Source: Triops longicaudatus (lineage: Eukaryota > Arthropoda > Branchiopoda > Notostraca > Triopsidae). Taken from it: a DNA stretch of 64,000 nucleotides. The stretch is from NCBI GenBank assembly GCA_022885665.1, contig JAGQDJ010000025.1, forward strand, positions 124,001 to 188,000, given 5' to 3'. This document shows, one piece after another, positions 52,241-62,240 of this stretch. Below the pieces are notes generated by a model. That model searched no databases, was not told where the DNA came from, and saw nothing but the letters and a program-made list of their open reading frames with translations. Positions within the stretch are counted from its first letter, which is position 1. The number at the start of each line of letters is the position of its first letter. The translations under genes were made by a program, and so were the position numbers.

Positions 52241-53890
52241 TTCTATTGCCGAACCATATCGAATGGGACGAAAGGGTTGTTTCAAGTTTCAACTCTTTTC
52301 TTTCAAATGCTCATTAGCCATGCTCGTTCATTTTTTCTCCCTTCGGACGCCTAATTGGTGCCAAAGTGAAGCTGATCTGAGCAGGGGACAACAATGGGTG
52401 CTGGGGGGCCGGCCAAAAAAGGTTCCAGTCGAGGAGCGCGTTGTGCCTGCGAGCATACGTAAGAAGTTCCAGCAATTATATCCGCAGGGAAGAGAGATTT
52501 GACTCAGGCCAAGCGACCGTATCTTTTTATAGCCTTAACCCTTTATTCTACTGTATAAAAGAGGCCATCATAAGTCTGGCAGTTCTGCCTTATTGCATTC
52601 TTACCTGATGTGTGAGCAACGCGTTTGCTTTTTTTCCCCGAGTTGCATGTTTCGACTGGAAGGATGCTCTCTCTATTTCTGCTGCACCAAGGTGTCTGCT
52701 ATTCATTTTTTCGCCCATAGCCTTCTCTCTCTCTCACGTACCCGAAAACTCCCTCTCCCGTCGAAAAAACCCCCCGCCACTTGTTAATGCCCCTATTACA
52801 AAGAACAGGAAGCTTGAATTGAAGAAGGGAAGATATCGTTATAAATCAAAATTTTCTTTTGCTTTTGCGGGACTAGTTTCACACCTGAGAAGACAGGTGG
52901 CCCTTTTTTATCGGCTCTCCTGCGTTCTTTTTATATAGATTGCATATACCCTTTTAATCCTCTTCCTTCTTAGCGTCTCCGCCTTCTTCACACTCTCCTC
53001 GACCCAAAAGTCACCGACAACCTAAAGGAGCCCCTCTATACCTTCCTATTGGGGAAATAGAGAGTGAAAAATTACCCAAAAAGAGTAGACGGAGAGGGAA
53101 AAGGCTTCGCATCTTTCTTTTTTTACGCTACGGGACGGTAAAGCCATATGCTGCCTTGATATCAAAGGCTTCTGCTTGATATAAATCAAAGCCAAGGCGA
53201 CATCGAAAAGGCGATCAGGCTACCCAAGACCACTGTCTATAAATCACTTTCAACCCCTCTATATACCAACCATATTATAACTGCAGTAAAAAGACGAGAA
53301 ATTTATAACCAAAAGACTGTTGCACTCCCACGTGTCTTGAAAATGTTGCCATATAAGACCTTTCCCCCCCCCCCCGTCCTGGAGCTGACACTGGGCTGTA
53401 TATAAAATGTTTTTATTGGAAAGTTATCATACTGCTGGTGCACTGCAGCTCTTTTTCCCACCGAAATTGTCCTACTACGTATTGTTACGATTACGAAAAC
53501 GGAGTTTAAAAGTGTTGTAAAATGTGATGAAGGGAACATGTCGTTATTTTTTTTTCCAGACCCCAACAGTTTTGTTTCATTGCATGCTATCGTAGCGTTT
53601 TTTCACCCAAAATCCCTCGTCTGCCGAACTCATATTTACTTTGAGGATATAATGACGCTATAGTAATAAATCTAAGAGATTCCAGGTGCGTTGCCCCAAA
53701 TCCATTCTCATTAGAAATTTGTTAGTATTGTCCTTGCGTTTATGTTCTGCGCTTAATTGCCACATTTATGAGACGGCCATTTTTTATTTTTTTTTTAAGG
53801 AAAAGAAACACTAGGTTTATGGAATGCCCGATGAATTGCGTGATTTAATGAGCTGAACAATTTTCCCTTAATCACCTTCCCAGATCTAGT

Positions 53891-53999
53891 AGGTAGCTGG
53901 GTGTAGGCGTGACGAGAACTCCAGGAGGGCGGAGTCCATCGACACTAACTGCTCCTCACATGATTGACCTTACTAACCTCGAACCCTGGCCACCGCTGT
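53891..53999. repeat. Dispersed 110-bp repeat, copy 1
   Basis: Collinear with 55042-55152. Shared blocks include AGGTAGC, GGGCGG-GTCCA, GACACTAAC-GCTCCTCA, CTAACC and GCTGT. GC-richer than its surroundings. Family unknown. Confidence 0.72.
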
Positions 54000-54159
54000 T
54001 TCGTTTTTTCCCCATAAAACAAATAACTACGCTGTTTAGAACACGAACAAGACGTATTGGCATTACCTTTAGCCCGTAAAGCCATCAAACCCAATTAAAG
54101 CCATTCAAAGTTCAACGACTACTTTTTGTCCCGTTTTCCACTGCCAAGCTCAGGAACTC

Positions 54160-54900
54160 GTGTTTCAATATTAGGAATTGGGGCATCAAAAGCTGTAGCG
54201 TCAGCAAGTGAGAATTGAACATTAATATCGGGAATCATGGATTAAATTAAAAATTAATGCACCAAATTAGAATTTATGTATTGAAATTGCACTCCATAAT
54301 AATAATCCATTAGCTTTTTTTGCTTTGGAATAGATTTCTTGTTTTATAATAAATTAAAAAAATAGATTTTTGTGAATAAAAACGGACAACTTTCACATCG
54401 CAATTGGAAATTAGTACTACAATCAGTAATTTGTATCACAATGGGATATTAAATGTATTTAGTAGTTACATTATGTATAAAAATGAATTGGTTTATATCG
54501 TTATTAGAAACAAGTGTACCAAAATCGATTATTTGTGTCCAAACGGAGCTTGTGTTTATTACAGGAGTTATTTTACGTACCGAAATTAATTACTTATTCA
54601 GGATTTGAAATAATGTACTAAAGCCGATAATGAATGCCAAAATTGCCATTTCGAATATAATTGTAGATGCCTATTTTATCACAGGTGACTACTGTTTCAT
54701 CAAAATTGGAAACTGTTCTACTACAATCGATAGTTTATGCATCAAATTTGCAGTTTCTTTGTATTAAAATGGATTTTTGTGGACCAAATGGATCGCTTTT
54801 TGCTTCAAAATTAAAAATAAGTGCATCAGTGTTGACAACGTGTGGGTTAAACAGGAAATTTCGTACAAGAGTGTACCACGCACATTAGAATCGGGCATAT
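54160..54900. repeat. Degenerate tandem repeat, period about 20 bp
   Basis: About 30 diverged units can be read with a consensus near ATTTrTGyAyCAAAATyGrT. Examples: ACAAGTGTACCAAAATCGAT, AGTTTATGCATCAAATTTGC, TTTTTGTGGACCAAATGGAT, ATGAATGCCAAAATTGCC. No two neighbouring units are identical, so this is an old array eroded by mutation. Embedded frames are short and not conserved. Confidence 0.65.
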
Positions 54901-55041
54901 GTACGTCAAAATAAGAATCATTTGAAGCAGGCTGGGAAATAGGGCTCGATTTTTATTTCCCAGTATTTATGTAAGAGCGTTGTTCACGTAAGACAGAAAC
55001 CGTCAGGAAGCACGGCATATTTAGTCCCGCAGGTTTCATTA

Positions 55042-55152
55042 AGGTAGCCAACTGCAGGCGTGGTAGAACCCCAATGGGTGGGCGGGGTCCACTGACACTA
55101 ACAGCTCCTCATAAGGGTGACCCCGCTAACCCCAGGGCCACTACCGCGCTGT
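55042..55152. repeat. Dispersed 110-bp repeat, copy 2
   Basis: Diverged second copy of the 53891-53999 repeat in the same orientation, 1.15 kb downstream. The 20-bp periodic tract lies between the two copies. Confidence 0.72.
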
Positions 55153-57408
55153 AACTGCTTTAGAGCTGTCCAGAGGGACCCAACTTGGCGTACTCCTGTA
55201 GAAAGTCCGTAAAACTCTCGAACCTCGAGTAGCCTGGCGTTGTCGTGCTCTGCGTGGCTGTAATCTTGCGATGGATTCGTGAACACGGTCCAACAATCAC
55301 CAAATGACAAGAACGGCTTTGGCGTCATGAGCAACACAACCGGAAGGTTAATGTGTTCATGGATTAATCATTAAAAAACATTATCCCAAAATGCAGTCAT
55401 TACGGTTGCGAAGTACTTGACATCGTCAGATTTTGTTGAAAGGTTCGAAAACAAAACGTGAAGGTTAGGTAATTTTTGGTAATTTTTTTGTGTCTGGTTT
55501 CTCTGACTGTAAGGGTCGAACAAAAAGTATTAGTGACGTATGATAGGGAGTGCATCTCCATTTTGATATGCATCTCGTTCATCATGTCACCGAATTCAAA
55601 AGGGCTTGATTAGATCGTATAGCCAGCTTGACAATAGCAACGGTAGTAGAGCCCGGGGCTATGGGAGCCAGGGAGTTGTTACAATGTCTTTAAATATTTA
55701 AAAAGAACAAGAAAGCATGCTTAGGTCTATTATGGCGTGAGACACAGCAAGCACCGAGGAGAAGTGGTTCACCGACGTTGAAAAGAACGCACAAAAGCAA
55801 AACAGAGTGGTCTATTTTTATTCATAGCATTAGTGAGAAGGAAAACGGCGTAAGAAGGAATAATGGAGCTCTCCTCGATTGGACTCGCCTTGGCGGGAGG
55901 GTTAAAAATTGCGACTTGAAATGAGGGGGACATGGACGCATTAAAACGAGTCTCACCTTAAAGGCTCGCTATTGGTTGATAGGCCTAATTTAACCGGGGC
56001 TTCAGACCGTATAAAGCAGTATTTTGGGGGGAAAGGAGTTGTAGCATCGAAGGAGGGGAAAGGAGGGGGGGGGGGCGAGTTAAGAGCAAAGTTGATGTGA
56101 TACGATGGTTGATTATTAAATGAACGCGGATGAAAAGCGCTCTAGCTTTTGGCTTTTGTTTCCGAGGTGGCGGGATTTATGAAGGAACCTTTGAATTTTC
56201 TTTCATATGAAACAATAGACGGCGGCCCCTTTGGGCACCCGGCAAACTTTCCGAGTTCCGCAATTTATGAGCCACCGACCTTCGCCTCCCGACGAATAAT
56301 CAACCCAGGAGATATGAGCGAATCACAAATGAGATGAGTTTTTTCTTATTTTTTTCTTTCTTTTTCTCTGTCTGTTTTGCTCACTTACTCTCGCTCTCGC
56401 CCTAAACGCATTACCGTCTGCCTCTTTAAGTACACTACTTCAGATTCCCTCAATATGCGCCTCATTATTTATACTACCAGAAACTCATGTCCCTCATGTC
56501 TCTTTTTCCTCGTGTAATCTTAGTCAAATAAATTTCTACTGAAATTTGTCAACCCTTCATTCTTTCAAGTGAAGATTTTTTTCGTTAAAAAATATTAACA
56601 ATCTAAAATTTTCTTAAAGTATTTTTATTTTGCGTTGGGGCGAGTCAATATTTGTCAATATGAGACTTTTAAACTAGATAGGACCAAATATTCAGCAAAT
56701 TATTAGACGGTGTGTGACAAAATCAATAAGAAAAATCTCGTTTGAACGAACGAACATTAGTCATAAGTAATTTAGACTAGGTTTTAAGATTATTTTTAAA
56801 TTTATTTAATGTAATTTTCGCAACGTTCATTTTTGATAATTGACCATAAAATTTTAAACGCTGTGGGAAATATCGAATCTCTTTGTGTTTAAGCCAGGGT
56901 CTTGAATTGTGCCACAGTAATAGCATATTTGTACAAAACGAGAGTGTTGCCACGCCTACAGTCTTTCGCGTCGTGAAATCCTTTTGACACCTCTTTTTGG
57001 CTTGGGATTGTCGGTACGAATCGCGTGGCCAAGAAAATGTTTACGTCCTCCCATCAAAACAGAATGCTATCTGGGACTGTTGTGTGTAATAATTAAGCAT
57101 TCGTTTCAAGATGTGAAACTGGAAGCGAAATGAGTGCTGTAACCTTTCTGTGAAACCCGTTTCCATTGGTCTGGAGTTTTGAAGCATTGACATCGAATGA
57201 TATTGTTGTCATGCGGTTTGGTCTTGGGAGCATGCTATTTAGGCATCGTAAAAATGGGCAAAGTATGGATATGAGATGTGCAGAATAGCCACTTGTTTGA
57301 GGGCAGTAAAAAAGGGTTGGCTTGCCTAGCCATGCTTGGCAAGTATAATGCCTACTAAATTTACTTTACTAACTTACTACCCTTTTTATATTTGGTTTCC
57401 CGTTTCAG

Positions 57409-57476
57409 ATGTGACGGTTAAGCAATTGCGAGAAAAGCTCCGCCAAGCTGAGGAAAACACGGACGAAACGGTGGAG
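57409..57476 (+). CDS. CASP/CUX1-type coiled-coil exon (second exon seen)
   Basis: 68-bp exon after a pyrimidine-rich acceptor (gtttcccgtttcag) and before a GTGAGTG donor. It enters in phase 1, completing the G left by the 41708-41845 exon as Asp (GAT), and leaves in phase 0 after ...ETVE. The 23 residues, starting DVTVKQLREKLRQAEEN, continue the coiled coil and match the E/D-V-T-I/V-K-x-L-x-E-K-I/L signature after the NQ junction in CASP/CUX1 proteins. The frame stays open past the donor to 57542, so an intron-retained read would add residues rather than stop at once. The phase match and the continuing family signature support splicing. The preceding intron is 15,563 bp, far longer than the three that follow. 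Confidence 0.85.
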
Positions 57477-58027
57477 GTGAGTGAAAATTTCTCGATAACT
57501 TTCAGTGGAGCTACATGGGCGCTGTTGATGAGAACTGGGTAGTTTCTTAATTTAATTGCCGTTAAAATTTTTATCGCTGCAGGTTGATGGCTGTACTAAA
57601 TGTTACTTTATCATTACCTAGCATAGGAAAAGGAGTATTTTTATATTTACGTTTTACGAGGGGCTAATGATCAGGTTTTGTTGATGTTGGAGGTCAGGAA
57701 ATTGAGCAATACAGTAATCATAGGGGAAAAAAGAGAAAGACTCACGTATTCAGCGAATCAGTTCACGCGACAGTCAAACCCAAAGGATTGTGGAGATAAT
57801 AACGTTCGCTGGATGATGTAAAATTGGACTGGCAAGACATAAGCAACAAAAATGGATGTGTCGAACATTAGTTGGAAATCCCCTAGGCGCCCGTGTAGTG
57901 TAGGTGATTAATGGCCAAGCAATTAATGTCGCATAAACATGCGCGGTGATGAAGAAAACTATTAAAGAGCAATTGCTGGACTAGAGAAGTTCAATGTGCC
58001 AACTCCCCTGTGTTTTCTGTCCTTTAG
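57477..58027 (+). other. 551-bp intron
   Basis: GTGAGTG donor and tgtcctttag acceptor, phase 0. No repeat recognised. Confidence 0.82.
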
Positions 58028-58160
58028 GCACGGCTTGCCGATTTCCAGCTCCAGTTTCGTAAACAATTTGAAGAACGGGAACGCGAATTGGCTGAACTGC
58101 AGAAGTTGACGGAAAAAAAGTTAATGGAAGCAGAAACCAAAGTAGCGTCCATGCAAATGT
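58028..58160 (+). CDS. CASP/CUX1-type coiled-coil exon (third exon seen)
   Basis: 133-bp exon, acceptor tgtcctttag, donor GTAAGTG at 58161. It enters in phase 0 and ends in phase 1 (ATG T|gtaag). The 44 residues begin ARLADFQLQFRKQFEEREREL and end ETKVASMQM. This is an uninterrupted, very charged helix with no proline or glycine. In family members this region contains a F-x-E-K-E-R-x-L motif followed by a KLEEAExKVxSLQ motif. Both have counterparts here (FEEREREL, and KLMEAETKVASMQ). The intron before it is 551 bp. The frame remains open past the donor to 58333. The consensus donor, the shared phase with the next exon and the conserved motif there argue for splicing rather than read-through. 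Confidence 0.86.
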
Positions 58161-58302
58161 GTAAGTGCCTGAAAACTTTCCCCGCCATCGTTTTAACTTC
58201 TAACTATCCTGAACTCGAAGAGTCAGGGAAAACGCACGTTAAAGAGACCTTGTCTCGGTTTCGTACATTCCTGTTTACATTTTTCTTGCGTCTCCCGTCT
58301 AG
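58161..58302 (+). other. 142-bp intron
   Basis: GTAAGTG donor and cccgtctag acceptor, phase 1. The shortest intron seen here. Confidence 0.82.
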
Positions 58303-58369
58303 TGGTGAACGAATTGCAGTCCGAACTCTTTGAAACGCGCTCCCGTTTGGATGAAGCGACTCATGCCAG
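58303..58369 (+). CDS. CASP/CUX1-type coiled-coil exon (fourth exon seen)
   Basis: 67-bp exon, acceptor tctcccgtctag, donor GTATGT at 58370. The T left by the previous exon plus TG makes Leu, so the protein continues LVNELQSELFETRSRLDEAT and the exon ends in phase 2 with AG of an Arg codon. The sequence keeps the coiled-coil heptads and resembles the family segment of form LExTRTELFDLKxKYDEETxA (here ELFETRSRLDEATHA). The intron before it is only 142 bp, the shortest in the window. It follows 58028-58160 closely and precedes 59167-59215 by 797 bp. Confidence 0.84.
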
Positions 58370-59166
58370 GTATGTAACCATTTATCTGCATTTGGGGAGC
58401 TGGGCTATTAATAGCGACTTCGAGGCATCCCAGATATCTATGGCCTAGCTATTAGGCCGGTATCAACTCGCTGTACACAACAAATAAAAACGAGATCGGA
58501 AAACTACATCGAGAAAGGTAGCAGGAGGAAGTTGATTGACCGTTGGTTGACGTTATTGTAAATCGCAACGCTCACTCATATAGGAAACCAACAAACCCCT
58601 ACAACACATTATTAAGGGGCTATGCCGGATCATTACTCAAAGCCAGATTGCATTAAGTTGGGTTCTGCAGGGAGCTTCTCTTCCAGTCTTCCACGGCTGG
58701 TCTGGTCTTTTAGCCATTATTGAGTTTTGTGATCGTGTACCATTAGTATTTGTCTTCGTCGTTCACTATATTATAGCCTTTTGCAGGTTGCTTCTTTTTT
58801 AAAAAAATTTCTTTGCTTTATCATATCCCACAGAACGAATTGGAAGACTGTTTATTTCTCACCGCTGTCAGGGAAGATGAAGTCGTTTTCTCACGTGCAA
58901 AGGATTATCAAGGAATTCACTCTTTCATTATTGCGTTTATTACTTATAGACAGCACCGAGCAATGGAGCCAGGAGTTATCTATATTGAATCCAATATATC
59001 GAAGTTGAGTAGCCCAGCCCATTACGGCCCAAAGTTTTCCCTTCTCCCTCGTACTTTTGTTTCGGTGCCATAATCTATCACATGACAGTCGCTTACGGCT
59101 GGTCCATTTTGGAATGTCGTTTATTAATTTTCCAATATTAATCGATGCTCTCGCTTTTGTGCCTAG
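58370..59166 (+). other. 797-bp intron
   Basis: GTATGT donor and tgtgcctag acceptor, phase 2. Frames inside it have no family resemblance. Confidence 0.82.
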
Positions 59167-59215
59167 GTCCAAAGAAGTGGAACTCCTCCTTAGCGACTTG
59201 GAACGCGCCAATCAG
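59167..59215 (+). CDS. CASP/CUX1-type coiled-coil exon (fifth exon seen), SDLERANQ motif
   Basis: 49-bp exon, acceptor ttttgtgcctag, donor GTGAGT at 59216. The first base completes the split Arg codon (AG|G). It then reads SKEVELLLSDLERANQ and leaves in phase 0. The stretch x-D/E-x-x-x-x-x-D-L-E-R-A-N-Q is strongly conserved in CASP/CUX1 proteins (vertebrate form MIMTDLERANQ), which makes this the most diagnostic short exon in the window. In the family it is followed by a segment beginning R-A-E-x-A-Q-R-E. I looked for it in 59216-64000 and did not find it, so the next intron probably runs past the window edge. Exons this short are easily missed by automatic prediction. Confidence 0.87.
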
Positions 59216-60343
59216 GTGAGTTAACTTCATTTCGTAATATTTCTTGGTGGTATTGCTTGGCTCATTTTATGGCCCGGCGTATTATCTCGGTCTTAGTCGG
59301 TCAAGGGGGGCAAATTTTCCCCAAGCTCAAGTGCCCGATCTCGTGCAAGTCTTCACACCGGATCTAACCGAGTCTTTGGGGGTCTTGTGTCCCTCAAGTC
59401 TCCCGGCTTTTTAGTACGAACTCGTTGCTGTCTATGCAAAACGGTGGAGGGGAAGCGGGGGCTTTAGTTGTGTGAACTTGTAGAAGGTAAAAGCGCACCA
59501 CGTCTCGCCACGTTCTTGATTAATCCCTGTGATGAAGATGAGGGTCTTTTGCTCCGCGCGCGTTCTGATGAACGCTATGCAAATGTGCCTTGCCACTTTG
59601 CCAGCGAAACAAGGCTCCTGAATGCTATCGTGGGCGATATTCCCCAATCAACCCCCAACCCAACCGTTGTGGAAGGGGTGGGTTAGCAAAGAAGCACACA
59701 CACAGCCATAAGCATAGCCTTTTGCAGGGTAGCTGACTTGCACGGATATCAATGGAACTCGGGGGAACTCTTGTCTTAGCTCCTTGTGAGTTCGAGGGCA
59801 TATCTTGTGCAGAGTCAAGCGTTGAAACGGGGTAGGGTTTTCATTGTTGGCGAGTACGCAAATGAGAGAGAGAGAGCGAGAGAGAGAGACGTTGAATGGC
59901 GTAATGAAAGACTAAGAACGAGAGGGTGAGGTTTGCGGAGAAATTCAACCGTGCTCGCTTTAACACATTTTTTAAAAAAATAGTAATAAAAAAGGCAGGA
60001 GCCCGGGGCGTGGAAGAACATAAAAATGACTTCTTGATTGGGGCTTAAGCTTCAAAACTCATCAGGTCTTAATTTGATTGTCAACCGGGGAAAAATTCCA
60101 GGCGGATGTGTGCAAAAGAACGCAGTAGGCTTTGAGAGTTTGACACAAGAACTGTCGTACCAACTTGAGCTGGGAACAAAAGTTCGAGGAGTTTGCCCTT
60201 TCTGCCGGGCGATGGAGGGACTGGAAGAGCAACGTGGAAAGCATTGCTAGGCAGTAACAACAATTCCAGCAGCCCAGGCGAGGTGGAACTGAACACCTTC
60301 CGTACTCTGTTTTACGTACAATAGAAATACAAATTGCAATGTA

Positions 60344-60574
60344 CGTAACTGAAAAGCACTCATTTCATTTCATTACGGAAGCAAAAAAATAAATAAATAA
60401 AATAAAAAATAAATAAATAAAAGAAACAAAAACGCATTGTTTGACCGTAACTGAAACGTAACTGAAAAGCACTCATTTAATTTCATTACGGAAGAAAAAA
60501 AAATAAATATAAAAATAAATTTAAAAAAATAAAAATAGTAAATAAATGAAATAAACAAAACGCATTGTGTGACC
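60344..60574. repeat. Tandem duplication of about 110 bp containing A-rich microsatellites
   Basis: CGTAACTGAAAAGCACTCAT ... TTCATTACGGAAG ... ACGCATTGTxTGACC occurs at 60344-60446 and again at 60457-60574. Each copy holds a (AAAT)n tract that differs in length and interruptions, while the flanks are nearly identical. Confidence 0.85.
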
Positions 60575-61329
60575 CAGTAACCTGCTTATAGAGTACAGAA
60601 TGCAAACTTTGACACATTTGCAATGCCTTTTCGAGTTGCTTTTCAAGAAATTCTAGTTACTTGTAGAAAAGCTGCAGTGATCCAAAAATAATTATTATTA
60701 TTATTCACATTGTGATTGAAACCTATATGGTGGTTGAGTGTAAAACACGCGGAAAACGGAAGAAATAGCTTTAGTTTCTTAGGAGACAAGGCGGTAACTA
60801 ACGTCAGAAGCTTAGTTCACTTTACATCCTGGAGTCTGTAACCTACTTAACTTGTAGATTGGTGGAATGTGAAACTTCAAGGGCTTAAAACCGATTAACG
60901 AACAGTGAATAACGATGTTACGTCACATTTTTTATTTATTTTCAGTATGTATTTAGGGTGTTTATGTTTTTTTAGAAAAATTGCATAACAAAAATGCGAA
61001 GAATCTGTCGTATTGCGTACTTATAAATTCAATCGCTGTAGCCAGTTTCTGCATACAGAAGACTTCCGCTTTATCAGTACACGAAATAATCTGTTACCAT
61101 TTTAACCTCACAAGCTTACGTCAAAATTCGAGAAAATCTGCACGAATTTGAAAGGATTTTAAGTTTAAAGATAAATTACTGATTTCTTATTCGTGTCGAA
61201 GAAATTATTGATAAATTTGTATTTTTAGCGTAAAATTGTGTTCTAAGGTTTTATTTATTTTAACTCGTTTGAGGTTTTAACTCGTACCATAAGGTTTTCC
61301 GGATCGCCTAGTTTTTTCGCTTGTCCGTT

Positions 61330-61376
61330 GTAGGCTCCGTTGCCATGCCTGACGGATAAGAGGGAGTGCACTGTAT
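61330..61376. mobile_element. Terminal end of a pogo-like DNA element (family 2)
   Basis: Second copy of the 47-bp terminus described at 2676-2722: CCTGACGGATAAGAGGGAGT, then a CACTG|TA end. The two copies are 58.6 kb apart. Confidence 0.5.
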
Positions 61377-62144
61377 TTAATCAGCAAGGCACGACGTGGG
61401 CAACATTCTTTTAGCAACATTTTATTGTAAATACTGTACTAGACGACTCAGAATGTCTTGTCACACACGAAGACTACACAGTTCATGCGTATTCCGTACA
61501 GTTAAATTATGAAGAAAATAATTGTTTTCGCTAGGAAATAACAGGATTTAAATTTGTTACCTTTAATTGACTTTTTCTGCCGCAATTCCCTTATATATGT
61601 CGAATTTAGCAACGAGGCAATGAGGCATTAGGTGGGGGTTTTGTTTGTAAAGTGCGAAAGGTTAACTGAGTCTTTGAACACTGAGCATTTCCTTTGTCAC
61701 CTGAATGCTACATAGAAAAGAGCCTTGGAAGATTGGACAGGACTGACTAAGCCGTAGATGAAGCGGTTCCCCCGGTTATGTCATGGTTCAAGGGTGGCTA
61801 GCGACAATCCCTGTAGCCTTGTATTTAGGACATCGCGTAATTCCCATAAGACGCTTAGCTGTTTATTCATCTTAACGTTACTCCGTTACTGAGAACTTTG
61901 GCATGCCTTCTGAAGCTCATTCTCATGGAAGTACTAGCTTTCTTGTTCCTTGTTACCGCACTAAATGATTGCTCCTAATTACAGCTTTGAGCTTTTTCGT
62001 ACGGTTTACTATTGTTGTAGCCATAACGAGTGTCAAAGAAAGCGATATACACTTTGCAAAATTGACGTACGGTAACAGCGCAAAATATTTGAAACAGTAG
62101 CACGAAGTATGGATAAGTTAAACCTTAGTGGCAAAAATGTGCCC

Positions 62145-62240
62145 ATTTTTTTATTTTGTATTTTTTTCTATCTTTTTATTTTATTTATTTATTTTTTTAT
62201 TTTTATTTTATTTTTATTTATTTATTTTTTTTTTGCTTCC
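62145..62240. repeat. T-rich (TTTA)n low-complexity tract
   Basis: Long run of TTTATTTATTTTT units. The plus-strand frame over it is an artefact. Confidence 0.9.

Larger units (their letters stand above)
41846..57408 (+). other. 15,563-bp intron of the CASP/CUX1-type gene
   Basis: Bounded by GTAAGT at 41846 and CAG at 57408. The flanking exons join in phase 1 with the family-typical VRNQ-DVTVK junction. It contains a 24-base A run (42004-42027), pogo-like elements at 42.6, 44.6 and 50.7 kb, the 51.7-kb LTR, two copies of a 110-bp repeat and a 20-bp periodic tract. No nested gene was recognised on either strand. Confidence 0.8.

Noticed and set aside
59468..59686. Plus-strand 72-codon frame after the last exon
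   Set aside because: Not coiled coil, no acceptor of phase 0, no family resemblance.
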